Notes under the pieces: model-generated | The model's input: the letters and a program-made list of their open reading frames with translations, nothing else | Told to the model about the DNA's origin: nothing | The model's database searches: none | Position numbers and translations under genes: made by a program | Origin: Jacaranda mimosifolia | Lineage: Eukaryota > Streptophyta > Magnoliopsida > Lamiales > Bignoniaceae | DNA length: 64,000 nt | Direction of reading: 5' to 3' | Assembly: GCA_018894105.1 (NCBI GenBank) | Contig: CM032120.1 | Span: forward strand, 33,564,710 to 33,628,709 | Shown: positions 1 to 11,494 of the stretch, piece after piece | Layout of the letters: every line of letters begins with the position of its first letter | How positions within the stretch are numbered: the stretch's first letter is position 1

Positions 1-672
1 CGGATATCTTACATTCTTTCTGCCAGAGAGCTTTCAATTTTACAGAGTGATGTAGACAGTAAATGGACCTGGAAATCTATCCAAGAATCAAGGTTCTTTT
101 CTTTCATGAGACATAATTATTCTTCCTGATATTTCTAATAATCAAGTTGTGTCTTTCAATTTCCAGATTCATTTTCATTTCTATACAATTAATATTTGTA
201 CAGGTTTGCTGAGGTGGCTGAGCTTATAACAGTAGACAGATTAGAAATCGAGGGCAGGATAAGATCTCAAAAACTATCTCAAAACACCAAATATGGAGCT
301 TACCTATTGTTCAAAATCTGTGAGCATTCATTTGGGCTTAGCTCAATACCATGGGAAATCTCCATAGCATCAGGTGATCGCATATTATCGAACAACACAG
401 CCTGTTTGCGCGATCCAGACGACAAGAGATTGGAGCATCTGGAGGGCCTGTTTTACAGAAACAGGGTGCAAATGATGAAGGAGAGGGTCAACAAAGGGGA
501 CGTGAGGGCAGCCAGAAAGAGAGGAGATGGATGGTTGGAGATGGAGGTGGCAGAATTCTTTGTTTCTGATGATGAGGAGGAGGAAATAGTGATGAGTTTG
601 ATGGAGGTTAAGGGCTATCAGCTTAAGGGAGGACTCATTGTACAAGGAGTAGAAGTCAGGCCTAAAGACTAG
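1..672 (+). CDS. PP2-type F-box protein (PHLOEM PROTEIN 2-like B), 3' part only
   Basis: These are the last two exons of a PP2-B type F-box lectin gene whose start lies left of the window. Exon 1 enters in frame at base 1 and ends at 92 (..ESR), the intron is 93-203 (GT...AG), and exon 2 runs 204-672 to a TAG stop. Joining them gives SRFAEVAEL, as expected for the family. Visible PP2 landmarks are SARELSI, WTW, LEIEGRI, LSQNTKYGAYLLFK, RGDGWLEMEVAEFF and the C-terminal SLMEVKGYQLKGGL followed by VQGVEVRPK. The F-box itself would lie upstream and is not seen. Family members are SCF ubiquitin-ligase substrate receptors whose PP2 domain resembles the GlcNAc-binding cucurbit phloem lectin. No frameshift or stop is seen, so the gene looks intact. 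The product class is clear; the subfamily number cannot be set. Confidence 0.87.
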
Positions 673-818
673 ACTACTAATTATTCACATTCTAGTTTTT
701 CTTTTTGGGGTGAGATTTTGGTTTTCTATTATTTTATTTGTTTTATTTGTTCATTCATGCAAAGATTATCCATGCTTATGTCATCTTGTTAACTTGTAAA
801 AAAAATTAGAAAGATTAT

Positions 819-824
819 AATAAA
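819..824 (+). terminator. candidate poly(A) signal of the PP2-type F-box gene
   Basis: An AATAAA hexamer lies about 147 bases after the F-box stop codon in a T/A-rich 3' flank, a normal 3'UTR length for a plant gene. It is only a motif match. Confidence 0.4.
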
Positions 825-1505
825 GTATCTTGTACGTATTGGTGCAATAATTATTTCCCCCCCCTCCCCAAAAAAAAATTGAAACTACGTATCATTATCT
901 AAAATAGGTGTAAGAATTTCCCAGTAATGGGTTTGATGTACCCAAAGGCAGAACATGTTATAAAAAGTTATTAATTTCATGTTTTGATGGCTGACAATTA
1001 GTGTGGGATTGCTTTTTTTCTTTTCGTTTCCTTATTTGGATGCAATCATAATTTATTTTTATCTTAAACCCACCATATCACTTTGGTATGAAACTACTAG
1101 AAATTTCTATATGGTAAGTATAACCTGGAGCCTCTAATGAATACTTGAATATCTCCTTTTGAATAAGAATCACATCCCAACATAGTAAGTTATGGTTGTG
1201 AATCTATCTATGGCAAGTAATTGTTGGAAATCCCTGTAGAATCAAGGATCACTATTTAAAGTCAAAGAGAAGCGATCACAAGGACAAACTTTTGTTCACG
1301 AAATATTAAGTTCTCAGTTTAGCTTCGAGGTAACATTGTTGGAGAAAAGAAAGTAGTGTGTTGTTTCCTTCTAGCAGAAACTAACATTAGCCGTACAGTC
1401 CTGTAGTGTTAGGGATTCTAGATTATCCTCCCTCCTTATTGTATCGATTTGTTAGTGTGGTTACAGTTGTTTTAGTTTGCTTGTTCAACTTATTGAACTT
1501 ATCTA
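825..1505. other. intergenic spacer, no gene seen
   Basis: This AT-rich spacer lies between the F-box gene and the copia element. It holds a short mixed C then A run near 860-880 but no ORF or repeat that I recognise. The last five bases (ATCTA) form the left target duplication of the copia element. Confidence 0.6.
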
Positions 1506-1951
1506 TGTAAACAAAATTATACCCAAGATGCATATACCCATAAAATAAAAACACCATAATATTTTATTGATGTACTTGTTTGAACTATAAGATTGATGAC
1601 CAATAATTCCTAGAATTGTAACAACTGATGGTTAAACCTTCTTCTCCTTCTCACACAAACTAATTAGCAACTTTTAATGAAATATTAATATCAAATTGTG
1701 GAGTAGAGAGGGGATCTAACTATATAAAAATAAAACCATAGAGAGCCTTCTCATCACAGGCTTTCAAGATTGGGTCTACACCAGTTGTCATACCAAATTT
1801 ATTAAAAAATGGCCTTAAAAATATTGGACAAAAATAATAGGCCCGACGAGACGAGTCATGTCTCATTAACTATATTAGTTTATTTTATCTTTATTTTATT
1901 AAAAGCAAATCGAATTAATAGAAGTGCATATATCGGAATAAAATTCTAATA
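1506..1951 (-). repeat. copia 3' LTR (left copy)
   Basis: About 446 bp, starting TGTAAACAAAATTATACCC on the + strand and matching the right copy at 24297-24737 over its full length with scattered substitutions and small indels. Because the element reads on the minus strand, this is its 3' LTR. Its inner end (CTAATA) has lost the canonical CA, which the other copy keeps as CCAACA. Confidence 0.88.
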
Positions 1952-1964
1952 TTCTCCCACTTGG
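1952..1964 (-). promoter_or_regulatory. polypurine tract of the copia element
   Basis: On the minus strand this reads CCAAGTGGGAGAA directly beside the 3' LTR, where the plus-strand primer of an LTR retrotransposon belongs. It agrees with the minus-strand orientation of pol. Confidence 0.7.
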
Positions 1965-2719
1965 ACAAATATTAATAGTAACTTTAACAAAATGTAAAGT
2001 TTGAGAAAACAACTCTTGAGCTAAATTACAAAAAAGAAATTTTTTTACGGTGACCACAATTTAGGGGGAAAAAAAAAAGGAAAGTATAGCAATGCGACAA
2101 AACTACCAACACAATCCGGTCTAGTAAAATTTACTAATATTGGATCATGACTATGATTGTATCTTTCATCAACACAAGACCTTCCATGGTCATATATATT
2201 AGCAACTCCATCGATGTAGAGTTAGACAAAATGGTGTAGCAAGAAAAAGTATCTAAATATGACCCAAACATTGATGCTATTTCATTATATTGTTGGTCTT
2301 CCAATTTTCTTGTAAGATATGAATTTCTAAAACTATATGAAATCCCAAGAAAATTTAATTTTCTTATAAGATATAGGCATCCTAAGCAATTTGTAACCCT
2401 AAGAAAATTCATGATTAATTTCTTGCAAGACATGGATTTGTGAAACCATATGAAACCCCAAGAAAATCCAACTTCAAAAGAAGTCATGTATGCCTTGTTC
2501 AATACTAAAAATACAATATGGTGTTATTTATGAGACATACCCAACTCTTAAGAGCAACACCGATTCTTAAGATACATATCAAGCAAGATATAACCCCAAA
2601 GTATGTGCGTATAATTATAACAAATATATCAATAGCTAGAAAAGGATCTCGCATTAAATAAAGCCTAATGAAGCAAAGGGTTCAATGTAACAAATTCAGT
2701 AAAGAAACATGTCCCACTT

Positions 2720-5640
2720 AACCAAATGCATCAAAAAAGTCAATTACACCTATGTATTCTACATATCTTTTGAAAATAATAGATCGCAATCCCTTGATAA
2801 AAAGATGTACAAGCTAGAGTCAGTATCAGCACGCTCTATCATAATGGTACCATTTTAAAGTCTCTCACAAAGATGTTTAAACTTTACATGTTTAGATGCA
2901 CTAGAGGATTCAATGTTCCTCGAAGAGAACATAGCAGCAGTAGCATTATCATAATAAATCCTTAATGGCCTAGAAATTAAACTAACAACCAAAAGCCCCA
3001 AAATGAAATTCTTTAGCCATATAGCATGCAAGGCTGCTCTATAGCAAGCAACAAATTCAGCCTACATGGTCGATGAAGCGGTAAGTGTCTACTTGACACT
3101 TTTCTATGAAATAACTCAACTTGCCATCATAAAAATATAGCCAAAGTGGATTTCAAGTCATTAGGGCATCCAGCAAAATTTGAATCAAAGTATCCAATAA
3201 CATCAAGATAGTCAACTTTTCTATACCCGAGCATGAAGTCTCTAGTTTCAATCAAATATCTCAAAACATTCTTAACAAACTACCCAATGTTCTTGTCCTG
3301 GATTAGAAGATAACATCTAAGAACACTAACAACAAAGGCTATATCAAGGCCTAGTGTAAAGTTGTGCATACATTAGACTGCCAACATCGCTAGAGTAAGG
3401 AATATTTTTCATGGACTCTTGCTCAAATTTGTTTTTAGGGCATTATGCAACACTAAGTTATCACCTTTCACAACAGGCACATCACCAAATTTACAATTCT
3501 GCATGTTAAATCCAGTCAAAACACTATCAATATAACTTACTTGAGAAAGTCCCAACAAGACTTGAGTTCTATCATGGTAGATCTCAATTCCAAGAATAAA
3601 AGATGGTTTACCAAAATCCTTCATATCAAAGCTATGACATAACATTTGTTTAGTCTCATGGAGCAAACTTAAATCACTACTAGCAAGCAAAATATCATCA
3701 ACATAAAGCACCAAATATATAAATTTTCTCCTACTAATCTTAAGGTAAATACAATGGTCCACCTTATTTTCCTTAAAGCCTAATGAAGTCACTCCTTATT
3801 AAACTTCAAGTACCATTGACAAGAAGTCCATTTAAGGCCATAAATTGACTTATTCAGCTTACACACTAGGTGTTTCTACCTTTCTTGAATGAAAACCTTG
3901 GGTTGAGTCATATAAACTTCTTCATTAATGTCGCCATCAAGTAAAGTTTTCTTAACATCCATTATGGAGTTCCAAATCAACATAACCAACCAAAGTCATA
4001 ATGATCCTATAGGAATCTTTTGAGGAAATAGGTGAGAAGGTGTTAAATTCCAACTCTCTGAGTAAAGCATTTAGATGCAAGTCTAGCCTTAAATCTTTCA
4101 ATCCTCATTTTCAAGTGTTTTTTGATTTTTTAAACACCCATTTGCAATCCATAGTCTTTTGACATTGGGGTAGATTAACTAACTCCCACACATTGTTCCC
4201 TTTCATTGAGTGAATTTCATCATTCATAACACTAAACCACAAGTCTGATTGAGGGCTAGGCATAGCATAAAAATAGCTGAGGATCAACTATAAGACTAAC
4301 ATCATAATCACTTTCCAAGAGATACACATGGTAGTCATTGAGAATTGTCAGGTGTCTCTCTCTAGTAGAATGCTTAGGAGGTACTTAATGGAAAGGATTT
4401 TCACGTGGGTCAATATTCAAATTACTTTCTATATTAAATGTCACCACTTGTTCATGAGGATCCTCAATTTCATGTGCAGCGGGTAACGAAAGTGTAATAA
4501 ATTCAATCTGATTCTCAGCAATTATAGGATGAGAACATTCACCCCTATCAGGCACATCGTGCTTTATGAACTTAACTATTTTATACTCAACTACTTGAGT
4601 TCCATGCAAAAAACAAAAGAATCTATATCCTTTAAAATGATCTAGATACCTAATAAAGTAACCACGAGTAGATCTAAGGTCAATCTTTTTCCTCAAAAGA
4701 ATTATAAATTCTAATCTCAGCAAGATATTCCCACACACAAAAATAGTTTGAGCTAGGCTTCCTACTAACTCACAACTCAAAGGGTATCTTAAGACCTAAT
4801 TTTGAAGAGATACGATTAAGAATATACATGGTAGTTCTTATGACTTCATCCTGGAGAAATTTAGGTAACTCACATCGACTCATCATGCTCCTCATTATTT
4901 TAGCTATGGTGTGATTATGCCTTTCAACTACACCATTTTCTCAAGACTCCCAAGCATGCTATATTGAGCAACAATTCCAGATTCTTGCAAATATTTGGCA
5001 AACAATCCCATATGTTGACTAATCTAATCATGTTTGCCATAATATTCAACACCACTATTAGACCTAACGATTTTAACGACCTTTACCAATTGCTTTTCAA
5101 CTTCAGTTTTAGGAATCTTAAATTTGTCATGGGAATCATATTTTTGTTCTTAATAATACTAATGTAACCATAATGAGAAAATCATTAATAAAAGTGATAA
5201 AATACTTATTACTACATAAGGTAGAAGTATATGGGTCAGAGATATTCATATGAATAATCTCAAAGAGGTTAGAACTATGAGTGATACCCTTTCTAGACTT
5301 GGCTAATTTTTCCCTAATACAATCAAGACAAATCTCCATGTCTCCAAAATTAAGAGTAGGAAAAAAATTTATCAGTTTTTTTATCCCATCTTTAGAAAAT
5401 GGCTAAGACATCTATGCCATATGAACCCTACAATGAAATTCCTACACAGACATTTAGCCTATGGTCACCAAGAATTAATGGGAACATTAACTAAATTTAA
5501 CACAAAACAAACTAAGGCTAATGAATTACCTTCTTACTTCTTCTTCTCTAACCAAGCTTGAAAATTAGGACACTCAAACCTCTTTTGGCTTGACAAATGT
5601 AACATTTCACTTCCTTCTTAGGATCATCTTTCTTGACTTC
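2720..5640 (-). pseudogene. copia pol: gag zinc-knuckle tail, integrase, RT and RNase H, decayed
   Basis: Read on the minus strand from 5640 down: a degenerate gag zinc knuckle (KCYICQAKRG...) at about 5560-5640; an integrase core at about 4860-5340 with CLDCIREKLAKSRKG and SSNLFEIIHMNIS, where the first catalytic Asp of the usual HTD is replaced, then ENGVVERHNHT; the integrase C-terminal part at 4385-4780 (GYFIRYLDHFKGYRF). Reverse transcriptase at 3409-3792 keeps the catalytic YVDD box (YLVLYVDDILLASSD) and SYIDSVLTGFNMQNC. RNase H at about 2950-3200 shows GYFDSNFAGCPNDLKST and a STMQAEFVACYRAALHA-type block. Stops and frame changes between these parts show it cannot make a full polyprotein. 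The sequence from 1965 to 2719 is non-coding 3' region. Confidence 0.88.
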
Positions 5641-5643
5641 TAA

Positions 5644-5690
5644 GGGCTTGTTTGGTTTCATTTTGAGAGTCCATTTTCAGTTTTCACATT
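5644..5690 (+). repeat. left terminal inverted repeat of PIF/Harbinger I
   Basis: It starts GGGCTTGTTTGG and pairs with the right end at about 13255-13299. The following T-rich CATTTTCAGTTTTCAC block is also shared. The two copies differ at several positions, consistent with an inactive element. Confidence 0.82.
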
Positions 5691-7079
5691 GTTCCTAAAA
5701 TGAAAATAATTTGGGTAAGCCCATTTCCAAGGGACAGGTTTTGTATTTTCATTTCCATTTTAATATTTCCTGCCAGAAAGGCCCATTTCCACACCTACTC
5801 CATCCATATGCCATTGAATTTTTTGGGTAAAGCTGTAGAGACATCAATCAGTCTATCTCTCATCAATTAGCATTAACTTAGAAAAAAAAAATTAAAGGGG
5901 AATATTCTCAAAGCAAATGTTTGGTTCGAATCCCATTACACCTCACACACTCCCAAGACTCAATAACCTAGCAATTACTCAAGCTAAACGATGGAGAGAG
6001 AAACAGTTTCTTCCACCATTAAGAACAGCCCCCTCCTGAACATCTATCTAAGCAGCGAAAGGTATGAATCTTAGTTCGTCTTTCTTATTTCTTCAACTCC
6101 AGTGAGTGAATCGGTAGCATAGGGTTTTGGGGATGCAGAAAATTATTTTGTACTCATTGTGGTCTCGGGTTTGAGCACAATAATTGATTATTGGTTATTT
6201 TCAAGTACTGTTAGTGTTTTTGGTTCATCTTTTATTTATGTTCTTTGATGTTTTCATTTGTGGGTGAATGTACACATTCCCAATCGTAGGCCTCCTGGGT
6301 TGGATGACTACCATACTATTCGTGTGTGTTAGTTTTCAAATATGGTGAGTATGTTTACATGTTGTATGGCATGCTGTTGTGGCTAGCCCTAATTAGATTT
6401 ATGCAGCGTTTGCACAATTCCGTTAGTTACTGTATTATGAGTGATTTTGGCAATTTGTTCTTTTCCTGCGTAAATGTGCATTGTTCAATTTAGTTGATCA
6501 CTGTGTTTGTACTTGGAAGATGAATACAATGCCGCAAGTGACAAACTAGCTTTCTTATGTGATATGGAAATAACTCTATAAGGCCTTCGTGTAGGTTTGA
6601 ACATATGTTTCTTGCAAATAATATGTTACATTTGTTATCTTGTTATTTTAATACATGTTGGCCTTATGTAAGGAGAAAGTTGAAGCTATATTTGTGGAAA
6701 AGTAAGATGTTAGTTCTACTTACCATGTTTTCTACATGTATATACCCTCTTAATCCCATGTGTAATAATGGCAGTCAGCCTAACAAATTCATTTGGGTAA
6801 GTTAAAATATCATATGAGGAATGTGTAGGTACGATTGGCATCTTGTGATTTATGTATGGTTATGCGGAATAATAATGTCTATGTTCCTAGATAATATATG
6901 TTTTGGGTTATTTGAGAACTAATTCTATGTTTCTGATTTGGGCAATTCTGTAAGAAGTTTGTTGATATTAGATTTTGATGTGGATTTGTCATGATTTGTA
7001 CACTATTTTGTAATTACTCAATATGTAGTTCATAGTCAAACAATATTTCCCACTTACTTTTGATTCTCCAAATTAAAAG
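5691..7079. other. 5' leader region of PIF/Harbinger I
   Basis: AT-rich sequence between the left TIR and the first gene. A GT-type donor sequence after CGAAAG near 6060 could begin a leader intron. No ORF with recognisable similarity is present. Confidence 0.45.
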
Positions 7080-8085
7080 ATGCCATGTGGTGTGCGACCA
7101 TTTCGCAGAAGGGAGAATAATACAAAATGGGACTTCCCCACGTTATCTGTTCTCATTGAGCTTATGCATGATCAGTTCCTCAAGGGTCAATTAATTTGAA
7201 CAACATTCACTACCTCATTTGGTTAGAAATTCAAAGGGCACTATATGAACGAACTGGTCTTCACTTTAATGTTGAACAACTTAAGAGTAAATTGTGTAGG
7301 GTACACATGCTTTGGAGAAAATTTCATGACCTACTAACAAAACACACTGGTTTTGGGTAGGATAGAGTGACGGAAAATGTCACAGCCAAAAAAGAGTCTT
7401 GGGCAGAGTGGCTATTGGTAAATTAAAACCTTTATGTATGCTCATAATGTGCAGTTACATTATTGCACTTTAGTTGCCCATTTTAATGACACTAACACTG
7501 TGTCATGTGCTCCTCTTGATAGAAAAATCCAAATGAGGCATATTTGCAAAAGCAGGGGCTTCCATACTACCATTTGTGCACTTAAATGTTCCTTAACACA
7601 GTTGCAAGTGGGAGTAGGGTGAGGTCTTCATCACAACAACCTGTTGATAGCAATGAGCAAGTAGAACCCAATATGCCGAATCTAGATGTTGATAACTTGG
7701 GCCCAACATTTTTCCCCAACCAATCATTCCAAGATTCAAATAATGAAGGCCCTTTTTAATATGACCCACCCACCCATGCATCACGCAAGTCCTAGCAACA
7801 ATCCCAATAAATCTAAGAGTAATCGATCCTCAAGAATCAACGATGCCATAGATGCATGGACTTCGATCAATAGTGCCAAAGCTAGGAAGATGGATAAAGG
7901 CTCTAACACAAGTGTGGATGCTTGCATGGCATCGTTGAAGAACATGGATGGCGTACCCTGTCGTCTTTTCTTCAAAGCTCAAGATTCTCTCTTAAACAAG
8001 ACGCGTCGCAGGATGTTTCTCCTAATGAGCGAGGAGGAGAGGGGGAGTGGGTGAAGTTATTGGGAGATGTATTATGTTGTGGTAG
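7080..8085 (+). pseudogene. Myb/SANT-like DNA-binding protein (first gene of PIF/Harbinger I)
   Basis: Reading from ATG 7080 gives MPCGVRPFRRRENNTKWDF, then a Myb/SANT-like trihelix fold with SVLIELMHDQFLKGQ, EIQRALYERTGLHFNVEQL, LCRVHMLWRKFHDLL, TGFG and ESWAEWL. An intron-like break (about 7420-7660) precedes a low-complexity linker and a C-terminal helical block (SRINDAIDAWTSI; VDACMASLKNMDGV; FKAQDSLLNKTRRRMFL; EWVKLLGDVL). In PIF/Harbinger systems the Myb-like partner binds the termini and helps the transposase enter the nucleus. There are an in-frame TGA near 7196, a TAG after HTGFG near 7360, and a frameshift near 8030. It is homologous to the gene at 47142-48200. Confidence 0.8.
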
Positions 8086-8960
8086 AAGAGTAGATTATGT
8101 GTGTACTTGACTATGTAGAAGTAATGCCTGCTGCATTGGTTGACTATTTGCTCTCTTTTTATTTTTTTTCTAGCCTTCATGTGTTCAGTTTGCATTTTTA
8201 ATGTTGTTGTAATATTATGTACTGTGGGTAGACCTTGTATTTAACATACCATGGGCATTATGCTCCTTGGCAGTGTGTTGGCAACTAAATTTTCCATGTT
8301 GTAGGCTGCTATAATATATTGGCAAATGTTTGTACCTTTAGCTTGTTACATACGTGCTCCACTTGAATAATACTACATGGAATGCAAAGTGTTTATGGAA
8401 AATATAATCATAGTAGATGAAATCCGCCATATCCTAATGACAGTGATGACTGGACAATGTGAATAAATTAGAGAACTCCAAAAATTCGCCTGCTGATTGC
8501 ACCATAGTTACCCCCAAAAAGTCTTTTTTATGTGCAACGCTGTCCCATGATTTAAATTGCACGTTGTTTCTCCAATTGCCACACTGCAATTAATCTTCAA
8601 TTCCTTCAGCTAATTACAAATTCACCGATTTAACAATACTTCGCACTTTATGTATAACATTTTATAATTACGATACGGCCTAACTACAACACAATAGAAT
8701 CATGTTGAATGAAAGTGAAAATGCATTTATACAAACTTAAAGATTTGGAAACACATATGAATACATGCTTGTTCCAAAAAAATGCTCCCAATTAATTCAC
8801 TATTAATGTGAATTTCACCTCAATCCTTATCCTCAATTATATTACACCAATAGTGATATATGTATGAATTTATTCCTAAATGAAGAAAATTAGTAATTAA
8901 ATCTCCGATTAATAACCTTATTTTAAACAAGGTTAATAACTTCCATATGTAGAACTTATC
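8086..8960. other. spacer between first gene and transposase of PIF/Harbinger I
   Basis: AT-rich, no ORF with meaning. It would hold the 3'UTR of the first gene and the promoter of the transposase. Confidence 0.5.
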
Positions 8961-10250
8961 ATGGACGGTCCTTCATCATCCCATGCATGCTATTACAATG
9001 ATCCAGAAATTAATGAAGATGGCAGTAGCAGTTCCCCTACAACCAAAATGAATTCTGAAGAAACCTCATCAATTGACAATTCCTTAAACAATAAAAGTCC
9101 CGGTGACCTAGATGATGGGATGTCATTTGTATTCCTATCACAAGTCCTATGTCCGTACTACTTCAAAGATAAATTTTCAATGTACACTTCAAAGCTAAGA
9201 AGAGCGCATTGGGTTGGTAACTTGTTGGATGGACATCCCAAGAAAATTAGGAGTGCATTACGAATGCATAAAGAAAGTTTCAATAGTCTATGTGACATGC
9301 TGTCAGGAAGGAGTTTACTTAAGGCGGGTAGGTCAACTAGAGTAGGACTTAGGGAAGCCATAGCAATATGTTACAAATGGCTGGACAAGGTCATTTCCAA
9401 CGCGATAACTGTAAAAGGTTCCAACATTCTAGTGAAACCATTCATAGACATGTCCATTGCGTTGCTAAAGCTCTAAATGTTTTAGCCCCTAAAATCATCA
9501 CCCCTCCAGACTTCAATAATGTCCACCATCGCATGCTATGCAATTGCGCTTTCTATCCTTATTTTAAGGTAATAAAAATTTATGAACTTAATACACTTAT
9601 TTTTTCCTAAAGATCCTCCACATAACTTATTTTCCTTATGAATGTTGAGTGCAGGACTATGTCAATGCAGTTGATGGAACGTATGTATCAGTATCAACAC
9701 CATCATCACTACAAAATTCGTACTGTTGTTGTAAATCTATCATCACACAAAACGTGTTGGGCATATGCAACATAAACTTAATGTTTAATTATGTCTATTC
9801 TGGGTGGGAAGGAAGCGCCAGTCATTCACGCATCCTTGTACACGCTCTTAGGACTGACCCCAATTTTCCTTAGCCCCCTCAAGGTTAGTCATCACTATAA
9901 TATTATAATGTATAATGGCAAACATTAGCGTGGAATTTAATAATTTTTCAACTTCATTGTAGGGAAGTATTATGTAGTTGACTCGGGGCTCTCCAACTTC
10001 CCGAGGTTTTTAGCTCCATATAGGATGCATCATTATCATATCAACCAATTTGGGGTTAGGGCGCGTCAACCAAGGGGCCCTACCAAGCTTTTCAATGAAA
10101 GGCACGCCAAACTTCGCAACGTAGTAGAACATGCCTTTGGTGTCCTCAAGACTTGTTTTCCCATTCTAGGGAAGATGCCACATTATAAGCTCCATCAACA
10201 AATATAGATAATTATTACTTGTTGCGTTATCCATAATTTCTTTCAAAATA
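8961..10250 (+). pseudogene. PIF/Harbinger DDE transposase (HARBI1-like), inactive
   Basis: It starts at ATG 8961. An acidic Ser-rich N-terminus leads to HWVGNLLDGHPKKIRSALRM and SFNSLCDMLSGRSLLK, then, after a frameshift near 9365, KRFQHSSETIHRHVHCVAK and FYPYFK. The intron is 9569-9654. Exon 2 has DYVNAVDGTYVSVSTP with the first catalytic Asp, and YVYSGWEGSASHSRIL. The intron is 9894-9962. Exon 3 has GKYYVVDSGLSNFPRFLAPY and LRNVVEHAFGVLKTCFPIL with the catalytic Glu. The family motif GWEGSA-D-SRVL has His instead of the second catalytic Asp, so the enzyme should be dead even apart from the frameshift and the TAG near 10206. Family role: cut and paste at TAA/TTA targets. Confidence 0.88.
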
Positions 10251-10735
10251 CTTTCAAGACGAATATTACTTTTTGGTGGAACAAATGCTTAATAACAATC
10301 CAAATGAAGGCTACGGCAATAACCATCACATTCCTTCCCAGAATGATATTGATTGGATGTCTGGTTTATGTGATAACCTAGCAAACATTATGTGGGCAAA
10401 CCGAGGCTATATGTAACATTTACTTCAACATAGCTTATGCTTATATGGAAAACAAGAAGAAACTGTAGGCCAGGAATGGATAAGACTATTGTTACATTTT
10501 CAAGATACTGTCTTTTGTATTCACTATATTATGTACTTGATGAACCATGGCTTATAAGTCAAGCATGAACAACTTCCTTAATATTTATGTAAACATTATA
10601 CTGCTGATACAGTCCCTTTATTTGTGCAAGTGTGTTTGATCTTTAGTGGTTGTATTGTATGGAACATGGATCATATTTAGTTTCATTATCTTTCATGTTT
10701 ATTTACATTACATATTTATCCTTGTACCCATATAT
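10251..10735. other. tail of transposase gene and spacer
   Basis: Up to about 10415, fragments such as INDWM-type Harbinger C-terminal sequence (NDIDWMSGLCDNL) follow the last exon. From there to 10735 it is AT-rich without an ORF. Confidence 0.4.
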
Positions 10736-10920
10736 CTTGACATGCATCATCCTTTGACCAGAATGACTATCCATGACATACTGACGTGTCCTTGTGGAGT
10801 GGGGCCAATGCTTTGTTGTATGGAACGAACAGAGAGTAACTATGGGTGCTACTTCTACAGATGCCCTTTGGGGTCTAATCATCAAGGTGCTTTCATGTAG
10901 ATTTTCGGGTCTACCGCTAC
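10736..10920 (+). pseudogene. GRF-type zinc-finger segment within PIF/Harbinger I
   Basis: A short + strand reading frame gives CPCGVGPMLCCMERTESNYG, then CYFYRCPLGSNHQGAFM and a stop. Layout and spacing fit the plant GRF zinc finger (CxCG, then N-x-G-R-x-F-x-x-C, then a final aromatic block), but the GR pair is GC here. A second short stretch in another frame follows (ATCAAYTNMLHER). GRF fingers are known from nucleic-acid-processing proteins and from many small plant transposon-associated ORFs. It lies between the transposase and the third gene; no counterpart is seen in the second PIF element. It may be a captured host exon or a decayed fourth gene. Confidence 0.5.
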
Positions 10921-11494
10921 TTGTGCAGCGTATACGAACATGTTGCATGAAAGGACAGATTCATCACCCATTTATATGGGTGAATCATCCCACATGACAT
11001 CATTTGCTCCCACTAATAGTGTACACAATGTTCAGCCCAATCTAGTTAGTATAATATCACAAACATCTGTATCTTAATGGACCAATCCATGTATTTAATG
11101 GACCTATCCATGCATTAACCAGCTCAAGCTGTTATATTCTACTACCTAGGAATCTGTTTCTTGTTTACGTGCTTAATCATGGTTGTATTTGCTATCATTC
11201 TAGTCAAATTAGTGATATTTTGAAGTGTATTTGAGATATTACCTGTTGAAGATCACTTAATGCTACTATATGTATGTAAACTATGTGTGAATGCTGTTGG
11301 TTTGGTTTTGTAAGGTTATGCTATAAGTAAGATTTAATACAACTTGTATCAATCTATGTTCTATGCAATGCTATGCCACACTATTGTTTCTACTTACCTT
11401 TACTTCCGTGCTTATCAGTCTCTAAAAACATAATTTGTTGGCATTGTTGTTACTTTAAATTGTAATAAGTTGATATTATCTCGTGTTAATAGTC

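Noticed and set aside
385..645. 86-residue minus-strand ORF over the F-box exon
   Set aside because: Antisense to a clear PP2 coding exon with correct splice sites.
2134..2502. 122-residue minus-strand ORF
   Set aside because: It falls beyond the end of copia pol in the 3' non-coding region and is built on short AAGAAAATT-type repeats.
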